DNA of 64,000 nt from Syntrophaceae bacterium UBA6078 (GTDB lineage Bacteria; Desulfobacterota; Syntrophia; Syntrophales; UBA2210): the NCBI GenBank assembly GCA_002428735.1, contig DIXO01000067.1, positions 1-64,000 of the forward strand. The letters run 5' to 3'. Positions 33,675 through 41,785 of the stretch are shown piece after piece; within the stretch, counting starts at the first letter, position 1, and every line of letters starts with the position of its first letter. Below the pieces are notes generated by a model. That model saw nothing but the letters and a program-made list of their open reading frames with translations, made no database searches and had not been told where the DNA came from. A program made the position numbers and the translations under genes.

Positions 33675-35167
33675 TAGTAGAACAAGCTCCCGTCCTGATT
33701 GTTGTTATATGCTTGATGTCCGCCGTCGCCACACCGCTGATCGGCTGGGTAAAGAGAGAGTTGTGTTACCCATGGGTTATTCTTGCCCTGCTTGCGTCCA
33801 CCTGCTGCTCTGTCCTGGTGATGAACACCGTTATCCACGAGGGAAGTATCCACTATTACCTGGGGAGCTGGCTCCCGCCTTGGGGAATCGAGTATGTTAT
33901 CGACCATCTGAACGCCATGATGCTGGTCCTGATTACCGGAACGGCTCTGCTGGTAGCCATATATTCCAAAAAGAGCCTTGAGGCGGAACTTCCCGACAGG
34001 ACGGTCTATTTTTACACCCTGTATCTCCTACAGGTGACGGGATTCCTGGGGATCGTTATCACGGGCGACGTCTTTAATCTCTATGTGTTTCTCGAGATAG
34101 CGTCCCTGGCGGGGTATGCCCTGATCGCGACGGGGGAGGAGGGGGCTCCTCTGGCAGCCTTCCGTTATCTGATTCTGGGGACTGTGGGTGCCTGTTTTTA
34201 TTTGCTCGGCGTAGGGTACCTTTACATGGTCACCGGTTCCCTGAACCTGGCCGAACTGGCCGAAATCCTGCCCCGGCTGTATGGCTCCAAGGTGATCCTG
34301 GTCGCCTTTGCCTTTTTCATGGTCGGTCTCGCCCTCAAGATGGCCCTTTTCCCCCTGCACCTCTGGCTCCCTGACGCCTATACCAAGGCCCCTTCCGTAG
34401 CCAGCGCCCTGATAGCGCCGCTGATGACCAAGGTCGCCGTTTACATTATGCTGCGGGTCATGTTTACACTCTTCAAGCCCTATTTCTCCATAGACCTTCT
34501 CCCCGTGACAAAGATCCTGCTGTATGCGGGGGTTATCGCCATATGTGTGGGGGCGATCATGGCCCTGGCCCAGAGAAATTTCAAGCGGATGCTCTGTTAT
34601 ATCGTGATTGCCGAGGTCGGGTACATGGTCGGGGGCGTAGGGGTTGCGAACACCGTCGCGATAAGAGGGGCCATTTTGCATGTCATGAACGATGTTGTCA
34701 TGACCCTCGGTCTCTTTGCCGTGGCTGGCATTATCGCGTACAAGATGAAGAGCAACGAACTGACGGCCTTTGATGCCATATTCAAGAAGATGCCCTTTAC
34801 CATGGCCGCCTTTCTCGTCGTCGCCCTGTCGGTTATCGGCGTTCCTCCCACCTGCGGGTTTTTCAGCAAGTGGTATTTGATCCAGGGTTCCATCATGGCC
34901 GGAAACTGGATATTCGTAGGCGCTCTCCTTTTTTCCAGCCTGGTGAATGTCATTCTTTTTTTCAGGATTATTGAAATCGGCTATTACGATTTCGGAGCCT
35001 CCGGAGCGGGGGATGCTCATTCTCACGACGAGAGATCGGTGGTGAGCGAGGCGCCCCTGAGCATGCTGATTCCCACCTACGTTGTGGCCGCGGCGATTAT
35101 CCTGATCGGTCTTTACAACCAGTCCATCATTACCACCATCATTGATTTTGCTGTTCCGAAATTGTAA
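33671..35167 (+). CDS. mrpD: MrpD-like ion-translocating subunit
   Basis: 498 residues, about 14 membrane helices. The conserved Glu lies in LYVFLEIASLAGYALIATGE near residue 140. Lysines lie in GLALKMALFPLHLWLPDAY, and TKAPSVASALIAPLMTKVAV adds the next conserved site near 250. It should form the cation/proton channel of the complex. It ends the operon begun by the MrpE-like gene (order E-B-F-G-MbhD-MbhE-C-D). It is distinct from the other two large subunits of the window, at 25.7 and 39.6 kb. Confidence 0.9.
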   Translation: MIVEQAPVLIVVICLMSAVATPLIGWVKRELCYPWVILALLASTCCSVLVMNTVIHEGSIHYYLGSWLPPWGIEYVIDHLNAMMLVLITGTALLVAIYSKKSLEAELPDRTVYFYTLYLLQVTGFLGIVITGDVFNLYVFLEIASLAGYALIATGEEGAPLAAFRYLILGTVGACFYLLGVGYLYMVTGSLNLAELAEILPRLYGSKVILVAFAFFMVGLALKMALFPLHLWLPDAYTKAPSVASALIAPLMTKVAVYIMLRVMFTLFKPYFSIDLLPVTKILLYAGVIAICVGAIMALAQRNFKRMLCYIVIAEVGYMVGGVGVANTVAIRGAILHVMNDVVMTLGLFAVAGIIAYKMKSNELTAFDAIFKKMPFTMAAFLVVALSVIGVPPTCGFFSKWYLIQGSIMAGNWIFVGALLFSSLVNVILFFRIIEIGYYDFGASGAGDAHSHDERSVVSEAPLSMLIPTYVVAAAIILIGLYNQSIITTIIDFAVPKL

Positions 35168-35224
35168 GTGTTCCGAATCACGCATATACACCGGAAGAGG
35201 CGGCGTTCCCCTGAGGAGCCAGGT

Positions 35225-36067
35225 ATGGATGGGCACACGATTTCCCTCCTGGGGGCGCATATGTCAATTGCGGGGGGGCTCGAAAAGGCGCTCCTGCGGG
35301 GGGCCTCGCTGGGGTGCGCCACTATTCAGATCTTCACCAAGAGCGCAATCCGGTGGGAGGAACGGATCCTTGAGAATTCGGAGATCACGCTGTTCCGTGA
35401 AACAAGAAAACAAACGGGGATCGCCCCGGTTATTTCCCACGCCAGCTATCTGATCAATCTGGCATCCCCCGACAGAGAGATATACCTGAAATCTCTCAAT
35501 GCCATGGTACATGAAATCCGCCGGTGTGAGCAGCTTGGTGTCGATCTTCTGGTTCTTCACCCCGGGCATCACAGAGGGGCGGGGGACGAGTGGGGTATAG
35601 CCAGGGTTGTTGAGGCCCTCAACGCGATACACGCTGAGACAACCGGCGCTCCGGTTAAAATCGCTCTGGAAACGACAGCGGGACAGGGGACCTGCCTCGG
35701 GAGCAGCCTTGAACAGATCGCTCGCATTATGGAGAGGGTAAAAGAAAATACCCGTCTGGCTTTTTGTCTTGATACGTGCCATATATTTGTGGCAGGATGC
35801 AACCTCCGGACGAAGGAAAACTATCATGACCTTTTCAGCAGGATTGATGACACAATAGGAAAAGAAAATCTGATGGTTATTCATTTGAATGATTCGAAGA
35901 GGGAAATGGGGTCCCGGGTTGACCGGCACGAGAATATCGGAGCGGGGATGATCGGGGAGGGAGTGTTCAGGCTGATTATGAGGGACCCTTCTCTTGCGGG
36001 CATCCCGAAGATTATAGAAACTCCCTCCGATCTTGAAAACGTGCGGCTCCTCAAGAGTTTTGTGTAA
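35225..36067 (+). CDS. nfo: Endonuclease IV (AP endonuclease)
   Basis: A 280-residue TIM-barrel nuclease that cuts DNA at abasic sites. Metal ligands expected for the family are visible: LGAHMSIAGG near residue 10, LVLHPGHHRGAG, KIALETTAGQG, FCLDTCHIFVAG, MVIHLNDSKREMGSRVDRH and KIIETPS near the C-terminus. AGGAG precedes the ATG at 35225; a longer frame begins at 35168. It follows mrpD by 57 bases but probably has its own transcription. Confidence 0.94.
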   Translation: MDGHTISLLGAHMSIAGGLEKALLRGASLGCATIQIFTKSAIRWEERILENSEITLFRETRKQTGIAPVISHASYLINLASPDREIYLKSLNAMVHEIRRCEQLGVDLLVLHPGHHRGAGDEWGIARVVEALNAIHAETTGAPVKIALETTAGQGTCLGSSLEQIARIMERVKENTRLAFCLDTCHIFVAGCNLRTKENYHDLFSRIDDTIGKENLMVIHLNDSKREMGSRVDRHENIGAGMIGEGVFRLIMRDPSLAGIPKIIETPSDLENVRLLKSFV

Positions 36068-36088
36068 CCAAGCGCAAAGGAGAGTGGA

Positions 36089-37798
36089 ATGAAGCGGTTT
36101 TTGTTTTTTCTCTGTATCCTGGGTGTCATGATTTCCGGGCCGGTCTGGGCTGAGCAGGCTCAGGGCACGGTAAAGCAGGTGGCGGTTCTCCCCTTTACCG
36201 TTCACAGTTCTGAAAATATAACCTATGTGCGTGATGGAATATGGGACATGCTGATCTCCCGTCTTTCCGCGAGCGAGAAAATTCGGGTCAGTTCGAAACA
36301 GGAAGTCAAGGAAGCGCTTGAAAAATTGGAGAATAAAGAGCCGACGATTGCCGACGTTTACGGCCTTGGCAAAAGGATGAACCTTGATTACGCGGTGTGG
36401 GGAAGTGTAACGAAGATCGGCAACAGCATCAGCATCGATGCGAAACTGCTCGACGTATCGACATATAAAACGCCTCTGGGCGTTTTCGAACAGAGTCAGG
36501 GGATGGATGAGGTCATTCCCCGGATCACCGATTTTGCCAACAAGATACAGGCCCATGTTCTGGGGCTGGCTCCGCCTGTGGCAGGGGGTAGTTCTCAGTC
36601 GCCGGCCGCCGGGGTGACCGGGTCTTCCGCGTCGCCGTCGCGAGGTCCCGGTGAGAGCAAGGTCATCTCAACCAGACAGGGCACGTTTACCTCTGTTATT
36701 AATCCCGCCTTTATGACGTCTTCCAATCCGCTGGCACATAAAGGGTTTTGGATGAGCCCGCAGTATACGAAGAAATTCAAGGGAATGGATATTGGGGATG
36801 TTGATGGCGACGGCAAGAACGAGGTTGTCGTCATCGACGGCAACACCGTCATGATCTACCGAAAGAATGAAGCCAGTTTTGTGCTGCTCCAGAGTTTCTC
36901 CGGAAAATCCTACGACCAGTACCTGACGGTTGATGTTGCCGATATCAACGGCAACGGGATTGACGAAATTATCGTGACCAATTTTCTGAACGGCAGCCCC
37001 TCATCGTTCGTCATGGAGTTTCAGAATGGAAAGTATGAGACCATCGCTTCCAATCTGAGGTGGTTTATGAGGGTTATCAACACGGACGAGGGGCCGGTGT
37101 TGCTGGGACAGACAATGTCTGTCATAAAAAAAGACAAACCCTTTGAGAATCCGATTCACGAGATTGTGTGGAGAGGCGGTACCTATCGTGAAGGTAACCG
37201 GATGCCCATACCCGAGGGTGTGGAAGTCTTTGGGCTGACAATGGCAAAGCTCGATGCAGGCGCTGAACGGATCGTTGCCCTCGGCGAATACGATCGTCTC
37301 CACGTCTATCGGAAGACTCGGAAGTTCCTCTCGCAGATTCACACGATCGGCGGGAGTGAAGACCTGATATGGACCAGCGAGGATCTGTTCGGGGGGAGTA
37401 ATAATCTGATCAATTTCGATTGGGATGAACGGAGGGAAGGGTATGGCGAAGCCAGCACCCCGGATAACGTTTACGTCAAAACGAGGATCTTGACATGTGA
37501 CATCAACAAAGACGGTAAAACCGAAATCCTTATCATCAAAAATATCTCCCCCACGGGAAGAACACTCAAGAACTTCAGAATGTTTACGCGCAGCGAAATA
37601 TATAACCTCCAATGGGACGGACTCGGGCTGGCAGAGAACTGGAGGACACAGACGATACAGGGATACGTTGCCGATTACCAGATCAAGGATATGGATAACG
37701 ATGGAAAAGACGAGGTCGTTCTTGCCGTCGGGCTGGGGTCTTCCCTGTCGCGAAGCGTGATCGTGGCGTATGATATAGATGTTCAACAAGCCCCTTGA
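36089..37798 (+). CDS. Secreted FG-GAP/VCBS-repeat protein with an N-terminal FlgO/CsgG-like domain
   Basis: 569 residues. A signal peptide (residues 1-21, ending PVWAEQ) indicates export. Residues ~28-155 resemble the TolB/FlgO/CsgG-type N-terminal domain: VKQVAVLPFTVHSSENI, then YVRDGIWDMLISRLSAS and VWGSVTKIGNSISIDAKLLD. A Pro/Ser-rich linker follows. From ~225 onward there are calcium-loop FG-GAP-like repeats: DIGDVDGDGKNEVVVIDGN, DVADINGNGIDEIIVTN, CDINKDGKTEILI and DMDNDGKDEVVLA. Such beta-propellers sit in the periplasm or on the outer membrane. It lies 21 bases after nfo without functional connection. Confidence 0.85.
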   Translation: MKRFLFFLCILGVMISGPVWAEQAQGTVKQVAVLPFTVHSSENITYVRDGIWDMLISRLSASEKIRVSSKQEVKEALEKLENKEPTIADVYGLGKRMNLDYAVWGSVTKIGNSISIDAKLLDVSTYKTPLGVFEQSQGMDEVIPRITDFANKIQAHVLGLAPPVAGGSSQSPAAGVTGSSASPSRGPGESKVISTRQGTFTSVINPAFMTSSNPLAHKGFWMSPQYTKKFKGMDIGDVDGDGKNEVVVIDGNTVMIYRKNEASFVLLQSFSGKSYDQYLTVDVADINGNGIDEIIVTNFLNGSPSSFVMEFQNGKYETIASNLRWFMRVINTDEGPVLLGQTMSVIKKDKPFENPIHEIVWRGGTYREGNRMPIPEGVEVFGLTMAKLDAGAERIVALGEYDRLHVYRKTRKFLSQIHTIGGSEDLIWTSEDLFGGSNNLINFDWDERREGYGEASTPDNVYVKTRILTCDINKDGKTEILIIKNISPTGRTLKNFRMFTRSEIYNLQWDGLGLAENWRTQTIQGYVADYQIKDMDNDGKDEVVLAVGLGSSLSRSVIVAYDIDVQQAP

Positions 37799-37842
37799 CA
37801 CGTCCGTCAATATGGGGTAGGGGTACAGCTCATTTTCACAGG

Positions 37843-37919
37843 GGCGGTGTAGCTCAGATGGTTAGAGCATACGGCTCATATCCGTAGTGTCCGGGGTTCA
37901 ATTCCCTGCACCGCCACCA
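37843..37919 (+). tRNA. tRNA-Met (CAT anticodon, elongator type)
   Basis: Full cloverleaf: acceptor GGCGGTG (37843-37849) pairs with CACCGCC (37909-37915), D stem GCTC/GAGC, anticodon stem TACGG/CCGTA with loop CTCATAT, T arm CGGGG/CCCTG, and an encoded CCA end. The first acceptor pair is G-C and the anticodon stem lacks the three G-C pairs of initiator tRNA, so it is an elongator Met tRNA. A lysidine-modified Ile-CAT tRNA cannot be fully excluded. Confidence 0.95.
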
Positions 37920-37933
37920 TATTATATAAGAAA

Positions 37934-37965
37934 AGCCCGGTGAGGAAATCCTCTCCGGGCTTTAT
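37934..37965 (+). terminator. Terminator after tRNA-Met
   Basis: AGCCCGG (37934-37940) pairs with CCGGGCT (37955-37961), with further GAGG/CCTC pairing inside, followed by TT. Its right arm is part of a 25-bp sequence repeated 1.57 kb downstream. Confidence 0.7.
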
Positions 37966-37971
37966 GCGTTT
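37947..37971 (+). repeat. Left copy of a 25-bp direct repeat bounding an AT-rich islet
   Basis: Twenty-five identical bases, including CTCTCCGGGCTTTATGCG, occur here and at 39517-39541 in the same orientation. The islet between them holds a DUF5655-like gene and a toxin-antitoxin pair. The repeat overlaps the tRNA terminator, a common integration neighbourhood. Confidence 0.75.
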
Positions 37972-38031
37972 GGGCGTTGCGGGGTGTAAATTTGATCTTG
38001 CCCCACGGTTTCTTGCACACCCATTGACAAC

Positions 38032-38550
38032 TTATTGTTCATAGATATGTTTGATAATATTGTATGCGTATTCGATATCATCAAGTTTATTTATTTTCAT
38101 TGTAGGATAGTTTCCAAAGGTCGTTTTCCCAGGTCTTGAATAAACAATTTTCCTCTCTGTATCCAGATTACTGTGGTCTCCCGGACGTAAGTGAATAATA
38201 AGCGAATTGCCCACTGGTTTGAGCCACACAAGGCCTCGCTTTTTGTTGGTAGATTTTTGTATTGATGTGAAGGTTCGCATTGTAGTTTTATCCTTTTTGC
38301 TAACGTCGCTACCCAACCCTTCTATCAAGGGGCTTAGTTTGTTGAATAGCCCATTTGGATAAAATGATGCATGCCCTCCGTTCTTTTCTGCGTTATCTTT
38401 TTTGGATGTATTGGGTTCCAACGAACACAGTTTCTTTACTTTAACTAAATGCTCTTCAATGGTTGATATGAATTCTTCAGCCTCATATTCTTCTTTTAAT
38501 GCTGCTGTGTACTTTGAGTTCGCATCTATTTTTATAGATACTTGATTCAT
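38032..38550 (-). CDS. Uncharacterised protein with a C-terminal DUF5655-like domain
   Basis: 172 residues, no membrane segment or signal peptide. The C-terminal ~75 residues (RGLVWLKPVGNSLIIHLRPG, then YPTMKINKLDDIEYAYNIIK) resemble the DUF5655 fold found at the end of some uncharacterised transport- or nuclease-associated proteins. The N-terminal ~90 residues are polar and charged, with a KKDN/SKKDK-rich linker. GGAGGTG precedes the ATG. Base composition is much more AT-rich than the surrounding core genes, and the gene lies inside the direct-repeat-bounded islet, so it is probably acquired. Function unknown. Confidence 0.7.
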   Translation of the reverse strand: MNQVSIKIDANSKYTAALKEEYEAEEFISTIEEHLVKVKKLCSLEPNTSKKDNAEKNGGHASFYPNGLFNKLSPLIEGLGSDVSKKDKTTMRTFTSIQKSTNKKRGLVWLKPVGNSLIIHLRPGDHSNLDTERKIVYSRPGKTTFGNYPTMKINKLDDIEYAYNIIKHIYEQ

Positions 38551-38814
38551 CTTGTCACCTCCACATCCGATTTCTTGGCACCAATTTACTTATATGCAAA
38601 CATATTATTGGTATGTTGTCAACATGAAATTACTCGAACGGAAATTATGGTAGGAATATAGGATGATTATGAGCAGTAGATATGTTATTATAATGTTAAC
38701 ACTTATCTCATTTTTAAAATATGCTACCATTACCTAATTTAAAGCTACCATTTGTGTGAGCAAACGACCGGAAAGGAATGCTCTTTCAGAAAGGACGTGC
38801 TAATTTTTGCACGG

Positions 38815-39114
38815 CTAAGGCATTTTCATAAGCCGTTCACTTCGCCAAATGCGTACAATTCTCGCCCGGTTTTTATCAAGACGATAGACGATACGGAACG
38901 GCGGGAAGATAATCTCTCTCAGATTCGCGATCTCGAACTCCGGCACCATACGTCCACTCTCGGGGAAGTCAACAAGCCGTTCAACCTGTGCAATGATCTC
39001 TCCAACTAGTTTTTCTCCTGCATCGGGAGCCCCCTGATCAATGTACCAGTCTCGGATTACTTCCAAATCTTTGACTGCCGATTCGGCAAAAGTGATCGCT
39101 CTTTTTTGAGGCAT
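38815..39114 (-). CDS. ParE/RelE-superfamily toxin
   Basis: 99 residues with the standard toxin layout: an N-terminal helix hairpin (ITFAESAVKDLEVIRDWYID), then GEIIAQVERLVDFPESGRMV and the beta-sheet REIIFPPFRIVYRLDKNR, ending IVRIWRSERLM. ParE toxins act on gyrase and RelE on ribosome-bound mRNA; the PESGRMVPE motif favours the ParE side. It starts two bases after the antitoxin gene, the usual antitoxin-first order. Confidence 0.88.
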   Translation of the reverse strand: MPQKRAITFAESAVKDLEVIRDWYIDQGAPDAGEKLVGEIIAQVERLVDFPESGRMVPEFEIANLREIIFPPFRIVYRLDKNRARIVRIWRSERLMKMP

Positions 39115-39116
39115 GG

Positions 39117-39398
39117 TTACTTGCTCAGTCCAAGTCGCTTTTTGACGTCCTTCAGGCTGATCTCGTGCCCTCCTTCCAGGTCCATCAGTCCCCGGACGAC
39201 GTCGCGCAGAAAGGCCTGTTCTTCCGACTGCGCCTCGTAATTCTTGAGCGACTGAACGATGGCGACTCCTCTGCCCCTGCTTGTCAGGAGGACCGGTCGG
39301 CTCGTCTTATCCACCTGTTTGACGATACGACCCGGATTTACTTTCAGATCGGTGATCGGAACGATATCTTCGGAGTACTTGATGCCATTTGATTGCAT
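39117..39398 (-). CDS. Phd/YefM-family antitoxin
   Basis: 93 residues from the ATG at 39398, which has AAGGGGA 6 bases upstream; an upstream start at 39440 lacks this. IVPITDLKVNPGRIVKQVDK and SRPVLLTSRGRGVAIVQSL are the N-terminal DNA-binding half of the family, and the acidic C-terminus binds the toxin. It should repress its own promoter. Together with the toxin it forms an addiction module that may stabilise the islet. Confidence 0.88.
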   Translation of the reverse strand: MQSNGIKYSEDIVPITDLKVNPGRIVKQVDKTSRPVLLTSRGRGVAIVQSLKNYEAQSEEQAFLRDVVRGLMDLEGGHEISLKDVKKRLGLSK

Positions 39399-39507
39399 AC
39401 GTTTCCCCTTCATAGTTTTTACCGGTTCTCTTAATAGCACTTGTAAAGAGACCTGTCAAATGGTCTTAGACACAACTGAACAAGTTGGGATTCCATATTA
39501 AAAAGAA

Positions 39508-39533
39508 AAACCCGGCAATCCTCTCCGGGCTTT
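39508..39533 (-). terminator. Terminator of the leftward antiporter gene
   Basis: CCCGG (39511-39515) pairs with CCGGG (39525-39529), with A/T pairs outside. Read leftward it continues into TTTTTCTTTTT, an ideal T-run, 24 bases past the stop of the following antiporter gene. Confidence 0.65.
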
Positions 39534-39541
39534 ATGCGTTT
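39517..39541 (+). repeat. Right copy of the 25-bp direct repeat
   Basis: Identical to 37947-37971 over 25 bases and preceded by a similar AAAA-x-CCCGG sequence. It doubles as part of the antiporter gene's terminator, so shared terminator ancestry is an alternative to a target-site duplication. Confidence 0.75.
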
Positions 39542-39556
39542 TATTGGCATGGGAGA

Positions 39557-41308
39557 CTATTTGAACAGCATCGTAAAGGCAAAGGCCAGCACAAACAGAA
39601 AGCCGATGGCAAAAAGAACGGAAACACCGGCGGGGATGGTCGTTACCAGCTCCGGTTCCGTGGTGGATGTATGGGCCTTGCCTTCGCCAGTTCTCCGGTA
39701 GACGTCCATGAAGCTGCCGATCGGCCTCCTGCCGAAGGCGGCCAGGTGCCGGGGGAGGAACTGTATGAAGATGTAGTTGCACACACGGGCGATGGCGGCG
39801 GCTATGCCCGTTACAAGGGAGACCACGAGCCGCGACCCCTTGCGGTATATCCAGTCCGTATCGAGCGTGATCGTCTCTGTCCGTTTTAGAATCCTTATTA
39901 AAACGAAAAAGGCAAGACCCGAAAAAAAGAGAAGCTGCATCATTCTTACCACGTGGAGTCCGGTATAAGCTTGGTATTCAACAGGATAGGGAAGGATATG
40001 ATAAAGCGGCTGGGGATAGACGCCGATGGCGATGCACAGGAAGGCGAAAAAGACCATGGCCCATTGCATGTTCGGTTTCGGATCCGAAGCCTTGAGACCC
40101 TTGTCTTTGGCTAAGAAAACAAAATAGGGGAACTTGATCCCTGCGTGCAGCAAGACGCCGGCAGAGGCCGCCTCCAAAATGAAGTATATGGCGGTCAGAT
40201 GTTGATGAGTGGCTGCGTGGAGGATCATTGTTTTTGTCGTGAAACCGCTCGTCAGGGGGAACGCAGAGATGGACGCGGCCGCTATGCAGCAACAAATAAA
40301 AGTCAGGGGCATTGTTTTGTAGAGTCCTCCCAGGTCGGTGCATTTTGTCTTGCCGGTCATGTACAGGACCGATCCGGCCGACATCCAAAGAAGGCCCTTA
40401 TAGATGATATGAGCGAAGGCGTGTGCCGCTGTTCCATTGATCGCCATGGTTGTCCCGATTCCGATACCGCAGACCATGAATCCAACCTGATTGATGATGC
40501 TGTAGGCGAGGATCTTCCGGCTGTCATTCTCCATGATGGCGTAGATGATCCCGTAGATGGTCATAAGGGCCCCCAGCCATATGAGGATCTCCCACCCGGG
40601 GAAAACCCGTATCATCGTGTAAACGGCGGTCTTTGTGGTAAAGGCGCTCAGAAAGACGCTGCCCGTCGCCGTTCCTTCCGGGTAGGCGTCGGAAAGCCAC
40701 GCTGACAGGGGAGGAACAGCGGCGTTCAGCATGAAGCCGATGAGGATAAGCCAGGAAGAGATGCTCTGGGACTCGATCCGTCCCACGGCCAGCGAACCGG
40801 TTTCATGCACGTGGAGTAGAATCCCCGCCAAGAGAACCAGTCCTCCCACGATATGGACGAGAATGTACCGAAAGCCGGCATCGAGCGATCGTTTAGTCTT
40901 GCGCGCCCAGATCAGCATGACTGACGAGACAGCCATGAATTCCCAGAAGATATACAGGGTGAAAAAATCGCCCGCGAAGACCACCCCCAGCGCGCTCCCG
41001 ACATAGACAAGGGCGGCCAGATGTTCCAGTTTCCCCTCGATATGGAGGGCGAAAAGGAAGCTCCCGAAAGCCGCGATACAGAAAATATAGCCGAATACCT
41101 TGCTCAGTTTGTCCACGTGGAGAGGATTCAACTCGTACTGGAGGAAGTGAAAGGCGATTGTCGCGTCGGGATTGAGCCTCGCGATGTACAGAAAACCTAT
41201 TATGGGAACAGCGAGAATAAGGATCTGTTTCGCCTTTCCCCGGACGGCGAGAAGGACCAGGGCGCCGATAAAGAATACAAACGCGGGAATCAGAAGGCTA
41301 CCGGTCAT
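39557..41308 (-). CDS. Third antiporter-like subunit (MrpD/NuoL-M family, C-terminally extended)
   Basis: 583 residues, about 14-16 membrane helices. The conserved Glu is in LYIFWEFMAVSSVMLIWARK near residue 126 and the Lys in AFTTKTAVYTMIRVF near 228; NDSRKILAYSIINQVGFMVC and AFAHIIYKGLLWMSAG are typical later motifs. The last ~100 residues (after DTDWIYRKGSRLVVSL) form an extra helix pair and tail, as in NuoL-type or MbhH'-like subunits. It overlaps the start of the small membrane protein gene upstream by 11 bases. It lies on the opposite strand from the Mrp operon and 4 kb from it, but probably belongs to the same ion-transport module. Confidence 0.87.
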   Translation of the reverse strand: MTGSLLIPAFVFFIGALVLLAVRGKAKQILILAVPIIGFLYIARLNPDATIAFHFLQYELNPLHVDKLSKVFGYIFCIAAFGSFLFALHIEGKLEHLAALVYVGSALGVVFAGDFFTLYIFWEFMAVSSVMLIWARKTKRSLDAGFRYILVHIVGGLVLLAGILLHVHETGSLAVGRIESQSISSWLILIGFMLNAAVPPLSAWLSDAYPEGTATGSVFLSAFTTKTAVYTMIRVFPGWEILIWLGALMTIYGIIYAIMENDSRKILAYSIINQVGFMVCGIGIGTTMAINGTAAHAFAHIIYKGLLWMSAGSVLYMTGKTKCTDLGGLYKTMPLTFICCCIAAASISAFPLTSGFTTKTMILHAATHQHLTAIYFILEAASAGVLLHAGIKFPYFVFLAKDKGLKASDPKPNMQWAMVFFAFLCIAIGVYPQPLYHILPYPVEYQAYTGLHVVRMMQLLFFSGLAFFVLIRILKRTETITLDTDWIYRKGSRLVVSLVTGIAAAIARVCNYIFIQFLPRHLAAFGRRPIGSFMDVYRRTGEGKAHTSTTEPELVTTIPAGVSVLFAIGFLFVLAFAFTMLFK

Positions 41309-41543
41309 AATAATCCTCGTCTTTCTTCAGCCAGAACTGCCCCAGCAGTTTGGAGACGATGATCATCGCCGCGCAGCTGAGGAACCCGAAGATCGCGTAG
41401 AACCCCGGTATCCTGTCCCAGGAGTGTTGTGAGCTGTGCCATGGGAAAATAAATTCAGCGAGGATGATCGCGAAAAAACAGAACATCCTCAGCTTTTTCG
41501 GATTGTCGGATTTGCTGAACCAGTCGAATATTCTTTTAATCAT
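41298..41543 (-). CDS. Small two-helix membrane protein coupled to the antiporter subunit
   Basis: 81 residues, two predicted membrane helices (about 20-35 and 47-70) with a polar N-terminus (KRIFDWFSKSDNPKKLRMF) and a charged tail. No known motif. Its stop overlaps the antiporter gene start by 11 bases, strong evidence for translational coupling and a shared complex. It could be an accessory subunit not present in standard Mrp systems. Confidence 0.7.
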   Translation of the reverse strand: MIKRIFDWFSKSDNPKKLRMFCFFAIILAEFIFPWHSSQHSWDRIPGFYAIFGFLSCAAMIIVSKLLGQFWLKKDEDYYDR

Positions 41544-41785
41544 CTGTACCTGAAAGGCACCCCTGGTTGTCGAGGTACCTGCTCTATAGAATGTTTACAG
41601 GCTGTAACTCATGATATAAATCTTGAAGGTTCTATTCTCGAAAAACCTCATCGCCTGGAGTGGAACCAAAACCCCATTTTACCAGTCTTGATACGCCTGA
41701 TGACCCAAAGTGTCAACGGAAAAATCGGAACACGGAAAATCGAAAAAAATAGCCTTTCCCGCTGCCTGTGTGGTGGAAGCCCAGA

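Noticed and set aside
34028..35260. Leftward 410-codon open frame
   Set aside because: Antisense to mrpD; polar shadow composition without any domain.
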